Shown here: positions 43,618 to 51,286 of the stretch, piece after piece
How positions within the stretch are numbered: position 1 is the stretch's first letter
Layout of the letters: every line of letters starts with the position of its first letter
From: an uncultured Oscillospiraceae bacterium
GTDB taxonomy: Bacteria > Bacillota > Clostridia > Oscillospirales > Oscillospiraceae
Length of the DNA stretch: 64,000 nt
Reading direction: 5' to 3'
Assembly: GCA_934569045.1 (NCBI GenBank)
Contig: CAKTJX010000009.1
Span: forward strand, 3,864-67,863
The notes under the pieces: model-generated
The model's database searches: none
What the model was told of the DNA's origin: nothing
Seen by the model: the letters and a program-made list of their open reading frames with translations, nothing else
Program-made: the position numbers and the translations under genes

Positions 43618-43821
43618 GTGATCAGTTATGAACCCCTGTTTCAAACGATGAAGGAAAAGGGAATTTCTTCCTACAGGCTATTTAAGATGGGCTTTCCCCA
43701 ATCCAATTATTACGCAATGAAGCACGGGGAAAACATATCAACAAATACGGTAAATGAGCTGTGCATTCTTCTGCAATGCAAAGTTTCCGATATTATGGAA
43801 TTTGTTCCCGAAGAGAAATAA
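43618..43821 (+). CDS. Small XRE-type helix-turn-helix protein
   Basis: 67 residues. The whole protein is a Cro/CI-like HTH (ISSYRLFKMGFPQSNYYAMK, TNTVNELCILLQCKVSDIME), like small XRE proteins of mobile elements or single-gene regulators. The start is GTG at 43618 after AAGGGAG. More AT-rich than the neighbours. It has its own terminator and no obvious partner; it sits at the edge of the tRNA/CRISPR region. Confidence 0.8.
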   Translation: MISYEPLFQTMKEKGISSYRLFKMGFPQSNYYAMKHGENISTNTVNELCILLQCKVSDIMEFVPEEK

Positions 43822-43856
43822 ACGCCCCGGATTTCGTTTGATCCGGGGCGTTTTCT
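43822..43856 (+). terminator. Terminator of the small XRE gene
   Basis: ACGCCCCGGAT/ATCCGGGGCGT followed by TTTTC, directly after the stop. Confidence 0.85.
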
Positions 43857-43862
43857 GGTGGG

Positions 43863-43920
43863 TGCGGGTGTCCACCGGACACCCGCATGGAAATGGGTTC
43901 GAACCCCCTCTGAGAGGCAA
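43863..43920 (+). other. Perfect hairpin and tRNA-like T-arm remnant
   Basis: TGCGGGTGTCC-ACC-GGACACCCGCA forms an 11-bp perfect stem, followed by ATGGGTTCGAACCCCCTC, which resembles a tRNA T-arm with an acceptor-like end. The arrangement recalls the long variable arm and 3' end of a serine or leucine tRNA, but no 5' half is present. Possibly a decayed tRNA end. Confidence 0.3.
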
Positions 43921-43923
43921 AAA

Positions 43924-43957
43924 GAATCAGGTCACCACAAAAGTGGCGACCTGATTC
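43924..43957 (-). terminator. Terminator of the tRNA-Gln/tRNA-Lys transcript
   Basis: AATCAGGTC(G)CCAC/GTGG(T)GACCTGATT with TTTTTG on the minus strand, three bases beyond the tRNA-Lys CCA. Confidence 0.8.
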
Positions 43958-43958
43958 T

Positions 43959-44034
43959 TGGTGACCCGCCGGGGATTCGAACCCCGGACCCACTGCTTAA
44001 AAGGCAGTTGCTCTGCCAACTGAGCTAGCGGATC
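43959..44034 (-). tRNA. tRNA-Lys (anticodon TTT)
   Basis: Cloverleaf with acceptor GATCCGC/GCGGGTC, anticodon loop CTTTTAA, T-arm GGGGTTCGAATCCCC and an encoded CCA. It is four bases downstream of tRNA-Gln. Confidence 0.95.
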
Positions 44035-44038
44035 ATGT

Positions 44039-44113
44039 TGGCTGGGATGGCCGGATTTGAACCGACGAATGCCAGAGTCAAAGTCTGGTGCCTTACCGCT
44101 TGGCGACATCCCA
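44039..44113 (-). tRNA. tRNA-Gln (anticodon TTG)
   Basis: Acceptor TGGGATG, anticodon stem-loop around CTTTGAC, T-arm GGTTCAAATCC, encoded CCA. First gene of the pair, with a promoter just upstream. Confidence 0.95.
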
Positions 44114-44137
44114 ATATTTTGACCGGGCACACGGGGT

Positions 44138-44166
44138 ATTATAGCATATTGATTTTGGAAATGCAA
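44138..44166 (-). promoter_or_regulatory. Promoter of the tRNA pair
   Basis: Minus strand TTGCAT (44161-44166), 17 bases, TATAAT (44138-44143). Confidence 0.78.
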
Positions 44167-44319
44167 TCCCTTTTTTACGAGACGGTTTGAGAAATTGAGG
44201 ATCTTTTGGGCTGCCCTGATAAACGTATCCCCCTGGGGGAACGTCAAGGAAGCCTTCTTCTGCCGGAGAAGGCTTTGGTTTTCCCTGTCGAGGTATCCGG
44301 CCCTGCTTACTCTGCGCTT

Positions 44320-45824
44320 AAGTGGATAAAATTTCCCCGTGCGGGGGATGACCTGTAGGGTTCCCATGCGGCGATCACCGACATAATTTCAATCCACATC
44401 CCCCGTGCGGGGGATGACCGGTGTGCTGCCAAAGGCACTGACTCCCCTGACCATTTCAATCCACATCCCCCGCACGGGGGATGACGCAGTGCGTCAACCA
44501 CGGAGCTTCCGTTCTTGACATTTCAATCCACATCCCCCCGCACGGGGGATGACAACACCGGGAAGCCATGCAGGAGGCCCGGAAAGAATTTCAATCCACA
44601 TCCCCCGCACGGGGGATGACTCAATCAGCTGATCGTCGATCACGCGCCATTCGTATTTCAATCCACATCCCCCGCACGGGGGATGACTTATAAGATCGAA
44701 ACTTAAGATCACGAAAATCATATTTCAATCCACATCCCCCGCACGGGGGATGACGTATGATCCAGTAGAATCGGCCTTACTTATGGTATTTCAATCCACA
44801 TCCCCCGCACGGGGGATGACAGAATGAGAGCCAGAATCATACGATTTGGAAACAATTTCAATCCACATCCCCCGCACGGGGGATGACGGTGATGCTGTCG
44901 ATCCAGACAGGGTACAGCCTCATTTCAATCCACATCCCCCGCACGGGGGATGACTCATGTATCCCAGTTTTTTATTTGGAAACCGGATATTTCAATCCAC
45001 ATCCCCCGCACGGGGGATGACCCACCTGCGCTTACGTTGCCCGTTATGTTCTCAAATTTCAATCCACATCCCCCGCACGGGGGATGACCCGCATGATTTT
45101 TGCGCTCTTCGTTCTGTTGCCAATTTCAATCCACATCCCCCGCACGGGGGATGACGCTGCCGGTGCGGGTGGATCGAGGAGGAGAGTGGATTTCAATCCA
45201 CATCCCCCGCACGGGGGATGACATTCTTAATCCTGATTCTGTAGCTAAGGATGGTATTTCAATCCACATCCCCCGCACGGGGGATGACGCCAGCGCAGCT
45301 GTATCTCCACCGGACCTGTGGCATTTCAATCCACATCCCCCGCACGGGGGATGACTAAGCTGGAGCATTCCCGGCAGCACCCAGTGCAATTTCAATCCAC
45401 ATCCCCCGCACGGGGGATGACCGGGATTCACTCCGCCGGGGCAGATGCCCCGGTAATTTCAATCCACATCCCCCGCACGGGGGATGACATCTTGGCGGTA
45501 ACCGTGTTCCCATTTCGGTCTCTATTTCAATCCACATCCCCCGCACGGGGGATGACCAACTCTTTCTAAGCGTGACCTGCAACTTTTTTGATTTCAATCC
45601 ACATCCCCCGCACGGGGGATGACGCGGCCCAATGTGTCTAAGACTTTGGCCCAGTGATTTCAATCCACATCCCCCGCACGGGGGATGACTCATTTTCGGC
45701 GTCTTCTCTGCATTTGCAGTTTGATTTCAATCCACATCCCCCGCACGGGGGATGACGCTATAGTTTTTCTTCTCCTGTTAATCTTGCTCTCATTTCAATC
45801 CACATCCCCCGCACGGGGGATGAC
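44320..45824 (-). CRISPR. Type I-C CRISPR array, 23 repeats and 22 spacers
   Basis: The 33-base repeat, read on the minus strand, begins GTCATCCCCCGTGCGGG and ends GGATGTGGATTGAAAT; the GTGGATTGAAAT end is typical of type I-C. Spacers are 33-36 bases and all look different. The leader-proximal repeat is 45792-45824. The last repeat (44320-44352) is degenerate in its second half, the next (44386-44418) has the inner GTGC reversed to GCAC, and the one at 44520-44553 carries an extra C. crRNA ends would be made by Cas5. Open frames across the array are artefacts of the repeat. Confidence 0.97.
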
Positions 45825-45997
45825 AGCAAACTTATACAAAAAGGCGGATGCAATTTTGTATGTTTGCGACAAAGTTTTGGTACTTTTTCGTTTGTCCCAA
45901 AATTTTCAAGCCGGAACTTGCGGAAAATCAGAAAAAGCAGCCTCTGTTTCTGGTGCGAAGGTTTCCGGGTGGGGATGTGCGCCGGGGGTTCGCACAG
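45825..45997 (-). promoter_or_regulatory. CRISPR leader
   Basis: An AT-rich stretch between cas2 and the first repeat, with TTTGTATAAG adjoining the array. On the minus strand TATAAG (45831-45836) could act as a -10. This is where new spacers would enter. No gene is present. Confidence 0.7.
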
Positions 45998-46288
45998 TCA
46001 GAGGAGGAGGGGCCCCTCCGGGTCGTAGCCGGGGTTTACCCCGTAATGACGGATGCGCGTCTGGTAGTTGCTGCCCAGGTTATAGATGCGCAGGCTGTCC
46101 TTTTCCGGGTCCATGATGGAAAGGAGCTTCCCCTCCAAGCTCCGGAGCTGGGCCGCGTCCAGGTCGCATTCAAACACGCTGTTCTGCACCCGCTGACCGT
46201 AGTTGACGCACTGCTTGGCAATCCTGCGCAGTCGGCGGCGGCCTGCCCCGTCCTCTGTATTGACATCGTAACTGATCAGAACCAGCAT
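45998..46288 (-). CDS. cas2: CRISPR-associated endonuclease Cas2
   Basis: 96 residues, a ferredoxin-like fold. MLVLISYDVNTEDGAGRRRL holds the conserved Asp after the first strand, and VQNSVFECDLDAAQL and DSLRIYNLG are typical of I-C Cas2. With Cas1 it integrates spacers. It starts five bases after the cas1 stop, and the array leader follows. Confidence 0.95.
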   Translation of the reverse strand: MLVLISYDVNTEDGAGRRRLRRIAKQCVNYGQRVQNSVFECDLDAAQLRSLEGKLLSIMDPEKDSLRIYNLGSNYQTRIRHYGVNPGYDPEGPLLL

Positions 46289-46292
46289 AGGC

Positions 46293-47324
46293 TCACTTCC
46301 ATAAAAACGGCGGGTAGCCGTCCAGGTCTCCCCGGAGGCAGCGGGCCAGGAGCAGGGCCTGGACATAAGGCACCAGCCCCCAGGGGATTTTCTCCTGCAA
46401 ATAGGGATGGGTCAGAGAATCCTGCTTCATTTCCTGCCAGGCCTTCAGGAATTTCCGGCGGCCATCCTCTGTCAGCAGAACACTGCCGCTCTCTTCAAAC
46501 ACAAAATCCTTCGCCCCAAGCTTTCGGTTGTTGATACAGCTCAGGACCAGGCGGTCTGCCATGCAGGGCCGGAGCTCCTCCATCAGATCCAGCGCAAGCG
46601 AATTTCTCCCCGGGCGGTCCCGGTGGAGGAAGCCCACATAGGAGTCCAGGCCAACCGACTCCAGCGCGGCGGCGCAATCATTGGCAAGCAGGCTGTAGGC
46701 GAAGGACAGCAGGGCGTTCATGGGGTCCAGCGGCGGGCGGCGGCTGCGCTGGCGGAAGAAAAAGGTCTGCTTGTCCCCCAGAATCCGATCATCCAGGACG
46801 GAAAAATAGGCTGTGGCCGCCGCGCCCTCCAATCCCCGAAGGTTTTCTTCCTCCTGGGTCTGGGCAATATCCGCCTGACAGCCCCGAAGCACCTCGCAGG
46901 CATCCTGGAGCTTCTGGCCGTCCAGGCGCAGGCCATGGTCCCGCAGGGTCCGGTGCACCGCCCAACGGCCATTATACACCTTCCCAAGGATCATATTCCG
47001 AGCAATCCGGACCCGCTGCTCCGGGTCATCCGCGACGCGATACTGTGTCCGCCGAAGCAATACATTTCCACTGGATTCCCCGGTGACCCTGGCCAGGAAG
47101 CGGCCCCTGGGGGTGTGAAAGCGAAGGTTAATATTCCGCTCCGCACAGGCACCCATCAGCGCCGGACTGGCCCCCGGATAGGTAAAGCAGCAGATTCCCT
47201 CCAGCGTATGCAGGGGAAAGCGGCCCTTTTCACAGTCCCCCTGGCGAACCACCACATTCTCCCCATCCAGCGCCAGATAGCTGTCCTCAGTCAGGACAAA
47301 CAAGGTGTTGAGCAGCTTTCTCAT
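46293..47324 (-). CDS. cas1: CRISPR-associated integrase Cas1 (type I-C)
   Basis: 343 residues. The N-terminal beta domain (MRKLLNTLFVLTEDSYLALDGENVV) is followed by the helical catalytic domain; the acidic/His residues lie in GLEGAAATAYF (Glu), VGFLHRDRPGRNSLALDLME (His, Asp/Glu). The ATG overlaps the cas4 stop (ATGA). It catalyses spacer insertion with Cas2, assisted by Cas4. Confidence 0.96.
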   Translation of the reverse strand: MRKLLNTLFVLTEDSYLALDGENVVVRQGDCEKGRFPLHTLEGICCFTYPGASPALMGACAERNINLRFHTPRGRFLARVTGESSGNVLLRRTQYRVADDPEQRVRIARNMILGKVYNGRWAVHRTLRDHGLRLDGQKLQDACEVLRGCQADIAQTQEEENLRGLEGAAATAYFSVLDDRILGDKQTFFFRQRSRRPPLDPMNALLSFAYSLLANDCAAALESVGLDSYVGFLHRDRPGRNSLALDLMEELRPCMADRLVLSCINNRKLGAKDFVFEESGSVLLTEDGRRKFLKAWQEMKQDSLTHPYLQEKIPWGLVPYVQALLLARCLRGDLDGYPPFLWK

Positions 47325-47983
47325 GGCAACACCTCCATTCGCTTCAAATAGGCCTCCACAGAGCCCGCCTTCTTCATTTTCGGCAGGCACAGCTCCTTCA
47401 AAGAGCAGGCATTGCAGCCCTTCTGGGGGCGAACCTCCGGCGTATAGCCCCGGCTTGCCAAATCGTGCATCTCCTCCAGCGCCGTCCGGACCGTCTGCCG
47501 CAGCTCCTGGGTGAAGAGCACCTGCTCCCGCTGGTGGATCTCCCCATAATAAAGGGCTCCGGAATCAATCTGGCAGCACAGCATTTCCTCCAGGCACATC
47601 GCCTGACCGCAGAGCTGCGCCGCGTCGCAGGGGTTCTGCTTTGGCTGCCCGTGCTTGTATTCCACCGGGAAGGGCCGCCACAGCCCATCCCAGCCGGACA
47701 TCACAATTCCATTTGCATCCCGCAGAAATTCCACCGCGTCGCACTGGCCGGACACCCCAAGCTCCGCTGAGGATACCCGCACGCCCCGCAGAATGATCCG
47801 GTCCCCCCGCTTCTCGTTCCGGCCCTCGTCATGTACGTTCCGATGCATCAGCTGCCCGTCCACCGTGCGGTAGTTCTCCTGCCACAGATTCTCAATATGA
47901 ATCAGCGCCCACTGCCTGCGGCAGAACAGGAAGTGCTGAAGGCCGGAGAGCTGGAGGTAATCAGCCTCGTCGTAGATGCTCAC
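47321..47983 (-). CDS. cas4: CRISPR-associated nuclease Cas4
   Basis: 220 residues of the RecB-like family. QLSGLQHFLFCRRQWALIHI gives the first cluster cysteine, and KGCNACSLKELCLPKM the three C-terminal cysteines of the 4Fe-4S site. GQCDAVEF and PVEYKHGQPKQN provide the nuclease Asp, Glu and Lys. Cas4 trims prespacers so that the PAM is respected. The start is GTG at 47983, overlapping the cas7 stop (GTGA). Confidence 0.95.
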   Translation of the reverse strand: MSIYDEADYLQLSGLQHFLFCRRQWALIHIENLWQENYRTVDGQLMHRNVHDEGRNEKRGDRIILRGVRVSSAELGVSGQCDAVEFLRDANGIVMSGWDGLWRPFPVEYKHGQPKQNPCDAAQLCGQAMCLEEMLCCQIDSGALYYGEIHQREQVLFTQELRQTVRTALEEMHDLASRGYTPEVRPQKGCNACSLKELCLPKMKKAGSVEAYLKRMEVLP

Positions 47984-48873
47984 CCCATCCGTGTCACCGT
48001 GACCCCAGCGGGGATTGCGTCTTCCTGGACTGTAACCATATAGTCATGGAAGCTCCGGGCGACCTGGACTTCCTTCTTGCGCTGGATGGAAACCGCGTCG
48101 AAGAGCTTCCAGGCCGGAGCGTTTCCGAATTCGGAATCATGCTTAAAAACGATCAGCTCCCGGACGGCCATATTGCCCCGGGCGGCGGAATGGTCCAGCT
48201 CAAACATATTCAGGATGGCCTGCCACAAAAGTTGCAAATCCGCCTCCGAAAATCCGGTGGTCCTTTTTGCCAGATTGGCCGAGACGTAGCCCTCGCAGCG
48301 GTAGAGCCCATAGGGAATAATGTATTTGCGGCCCATTTCCGTATTTTTCTGTGCGGCATCCTCCTCTTTGGTAATGGCCACTCTGGTAATCGTCACCTCC
48401 TGGGGAATGACAGGCTCCACAGACCGGGCAAACCCCAGCTGCACCGGGCCGCGCACCTGGCCGCAGTTCAGCGCTGCCTTGGTAAAGGTGGTCATAACCG
48501 CGCCAAAGGTGCGGATATCATAGAAATTCCGGCACATAAAGTCCCGGATTTTTTCATCCAGCTCCGGGTCCTTTTTCTTGGCATCCTTGATGGTTTTGTC
48601 GCTGATGCCCAGATATTCATAGGCTTTGGCATCCGCGCGGTTCAGGGGGACGCTGTCCTTGATGTAAATTCCGAAGCCCGGCTCCCCCTCCTTCACCGCC
48701 TCCACATAGCTGCGGATTTTCCGTTTGAGGCACACGTCCGTCACCAGGCCCAGGTTGGTCTCCGGGTCAATGCGGGGCATATTGCCCGCGTCCGGGTCTC
48801 CGTTGGGATTTCCGTTTTCCACATCGAACAGGATTACAAATTCATAGCGGTTTTGAATGGCATTCTCAAACAT
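47980..48873 (-). CDS. cas7: Cascade backbone protein Cas7 (Csd2)
   Basis: 297 residues. RYEFVILFDVENGNPNGDPD at the N-terminus and TDVCLKRKIRSYVE are signatures of Csd2-type Cas7, which coats the crRNA guide in copies along the complex. NFYDIRTFGAVMTT is another family block. It follows cas8c by 14 bases and has an AAGGAGG site. Confidence 0.96.
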   Translation of the reverse strand: MFENAIQNRYEFVILFDVENGNPNGDPDAGNMPRIDPETNLGLVTDVCLKRKIRSYVEAVKEGEPGFGIYIKDSVPLNRADAKAYEYLGISDKTIKDAKKKDPELDEKIRDFMCRNFYDIRTFGAVMTTFTKAALNCGQVRGPVQLGFARSVEPVIPQEVTITRVAITKEEDAAQKNTEMGRKYIIPYGLYRCEGYVSANLAKRTTGFSEADLQLLWQAILNMFELDHSAARGNMAVRELIVFKHDSEFGNAPAWKLFDAVSIQRKKEVQVARSFHDYMVTVQEDAIPAGVTVTRMG

Positions 48874-48887
48874 TTTGGTCGTCCTCC

Positions 48888-50615
48888 TTAATTCTTTTCT
48901 GTTTCAGATTTGCTGTAGCGCTTTTGTGTCTGGTGGTAATAGCCCAGCTGGAAGATGCCCTGATCACTCAGACTCAGGTGGGCCGGATAGCTCTCGGTAA
49001 TGGCAGCTAGGATGCTGCCCATCTGCTTGCTGTAATAGATTCTGAGCCGGTCATCCAGCTTTCGCAGATGCTTTTCCGCCAGCTTCAGCAGCGTGGGGAA
49101 TACGACCGCCGGAGTCGTACAGGCGGAGGTAAAATACTTGTCCTTAATCGTTGTGTTGATTCCCGGATTGGCCTGTAACTGCAAGCCCTCCAGTACGGAA
49201 AACAGACGGCCCAGCAGGTACGGCAGATATTGGGTCTGCGCATTCAGTTCCACAGTGAGTGCCTCCTTATAATCGGGATCATTCCCGTTTCTCATGAGAT
49301 ATGCTTTGATGATGGCCGCCTTCCCACGGGGCACATCCCGCTCCGCCTTGACACGGAGCATGGTCTGCTGGTACAGCGTCGCGGGATACCGGCCCCCTGT
49401 CAGGATCGCCCGCAGGGTATCCCCGGCCATTTGCGGGCTTGCCGCTTTGTCTCGGCTTTTCGGGTTCACCGTCTCCCGCAGGAGCCGCCACAGGGGGAGA
49501 TTCTCGTCCCGGTCAAAGGCAGGGCGCACAATCCGCAGCCTCTCAAAATGCTGTCGAAAATGCTCTGCCAGCGCTCCGAAACTGTCCTGGATAAAGAATC
49601 GGACCGAGATTCTGGCAGCGTTCGGTGCCAGCCCCAGCACATAGAAGTGGTTCTCCGGATGGATGGGCAGTGCGTTCCAGTCGCAGCTTTTTCCCGCACA
49701 GAGCGCGTCCATAACGCCGGTGAGATCCTGTTGGGTGACTGTATCCCAATCCAGGAAGCAGCTGAACAGATCCTGGTACTGGGTCTGGGCATCCTCCGCC
49801 CAGTAGACCACCGTTGTATCTCCAAAGCGCCGGGTGTGGTCTCCATCACTGAGCAGCTGGTTTAGGGCTGTCGTATAGGCGAAGGCCGCATAGCGGCTGA
49901 TGGGCGCGTTGAGATTCTGCTCCCGATTGTAGGAGCAAAAAGCCGGCGCGTTAAAGGAAATCAGCGCCGCCCCAGAGGACTGGGCGCCATAGACTTTTTT
50001 GATGGAGGGATGGACCTTTTCCGGTACGGCCAGATCGCCTGTAACCAGGCACCGCATTTTCATGCCGCCCGCCTCCGGCTCCTGCGCGGCCTGCCATACT
50101 CTGTCAAACAGATCATACTGATCCGGCAGCTGTCCCCGGAACGTAAAGGTCAGGTTACCTCCGGCGGTAACCTCCCCGTATACCGGCGCCAGAATCGGGT
50201 CTTCCGCCGCGTGGTCCGGGTTCCATATGTCAAAGAACCGGCAGATCGCCTGGGCAAACGCGTCAGCGTGCACCGGCTCCAGCAGATTCCTGTGGAACTT
50301 CCCCGCTGCCGCGAAGCAGTTCTTTGCCCGCTCCGGGTTGTCCTTCTGGTCAACCCCCAGCAGGTAGGCGGAATTGTCCCAAAGAAAATTGGGAGAAATA
50401 CCAACAGTTCGCTTGACCGGGGCGGGCATATCCAAGTAGCGGGGAACCGCCTTTCCCTTTGCATCCGTTGATTCCAGGGGCAGAATGCCCAGCAGCTCCC
50501 CCTGCTCCCCCAGGTCCAGGGCGTAGCCAATGCGGACCTGGCTTCTTCCGGGCTTTGCAATGGCCCCTTTGGCCGCCATCGCCTCATAGTATGCGGTCAG
50601 CGCTTGCAGAATCAT
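48888..50615 (-). CDS. cas8c: Cascade large subunit Cas8c (Csd1)
   Basis: 575 residues, the PAM-sensing large subunit of type I-C, whose gene also usually contains an internal start for the small subunit Cas11c. MILQALTAYYEAMAAKG, SPNFLWDNSAYLLG, ISFNAPAFCSYNREQNLNAP and VVYWAEDAQ are characteristic. The ATG overlaps the cas5 stop (ATGA). Internal ATGs in the last third could give Cas11c, but I cannot fix one from sequence alone. Confidence 0.95.
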   Translation of the reverse strand: MILQALTAYYEAMAAKGAIAKPGRSQVRIGYALDLGEQGELLGILPLESTDAKGKAVPRYLDMPAPVKRTVGISPNFLWDNSAYLLGVDQKDNPERAKNCFAAAGKFHRNLLEPVHADAFAQAICRFFDIWNPDHAAEDPILAPVYGEVTAGGNLTFTFRGQLPDQYDLFDRVWQAAQEPEAGGMKMRCLVTGDLAVPEKVHPSIKKVYGAQSSGAALISFNAPAFCSYNREQNLNAPISRYAAFAYTTALNQLLSDGDHTRRFGDTTVVYWAEDAQTQYQDLFSCFLDWDTVTQQDLTGVMDALCAGKSCDWNALPIHPENHFYVLGLAPNAARISVRFFIQDSFGALAEHFRQHFERLRIVRPAFDRDENLPLWRLLRETVNPKSRDKAASPQMAGDTLRAILTGGRYPATLYQQTMLRVKAERDVPRGKAAIIKAYLMRNGNDPDYKEALTVELNAQTQYLPYLLGRLFSVLEGLQLQANPGINTTIKDKYFTSACTTPAVVFPTLLKLAEKHLRKLDDRLRIYYSKQMGSILAAITESYPAHLSLSDQGIFQLGYYHQTQKRYSKSETEKN

Positions 50616-51274
50616 CTCAGCACCTCCCCGCTGTCCGCCTCCGGCACATGGAGCACGCCGCGCTCCAGCTTTGCCCGGAAGAACATGGGTAAAATATTCT
50701 CCGGGTCCCGGTAATCCATATCGTAGAGCATCAGCCCCAAATCTCTCGTCTCCTCCGGATAGGCCGTCGGAATCGGTCCCCCGGGCCAGGCTCGGAAAAA
50801 CGCGGGAAACTCCCGGACGCCGAAACAGGGCTGATGGTAGCACTGTCCCCGCTCCAGACGGCGGCGGAGGATATCGCGGAATTTCCCGGGATTGTCCGAC
50901 GGGCTTGCCGCCGGAGTCATATCAAACCGGGCCTCAATGACATAGTGAACCCCTCGCAGAACCGTTGCCGCCCGCTGCTGAATATCGTCAGAGGTGCACA
51001 GATACAGCTCCGTCTGTTTGCCGCTCATGGCCTCCCGAACTTTTTGGGCTGAAATTCGGCTTTTCACCTCATTTCGGCGGATCGAGGAAAACGCGATTGG
51101 GTTCAGAACATAGATGTTTAAAATCTGGTATCGCAGTCCGGGATGCCAGTAAATGCTTTCCAGCAGCCCCCTGGCCGCAGAAGGTGTCATCACATCGTAG
51201 CTCATGCGCTCCACCTTCAGTTCCGGGCGGGTGAACAAGGCGTAGTCGCCCCACACCTCCACTTTGATAGACAT
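50612..51274 (-). CDS. cas5c: Cas5c, crRNA-processing subunit
   Basis: 220 residues. In type I-C this protein replaces Cas6 and cuts the repeat hairpin, leaving an 11-base 5' handle. VEVWGDYALFTRPELKVERM, YDVMTPSAARGLLESIYWHP and GQCYHQPCFGVREFPAFF are typical of Cas5d/Cas5c. It lies 12 bases after cas3 and overlaps cas8c by four bases. No cas6 is present. Confidence 0.95.
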   Translation of the reverse strand: MSIKVEVWGDYALFTRPELKVERMSYDVMTPSAARGLLESIYWHPGLRYQILNIYVLNPIAFSSIRRNEVKSRISAQKVREAMSGKQTELYLCTSDDIQQRAATVLRGVHYVIEARFDMTPAASPSDNPGKFRDILRRRLERGQCYHQPCFGVREFPAFFRAWPGGPIPTAYPEETRDLGLMLYDMDYRDPENILPMFFRAKLERGVLHVPEADSGEVLR

Positions 51275-51286
51275 TGCTTCCCCTCC

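Noticed and set aside
44900-45700. Short frames within the CRISPR array with repeating HPPCGGCGLK or FQSTSPARGMT text
   Set aside because: These are translations of the repeat unit, not genes.
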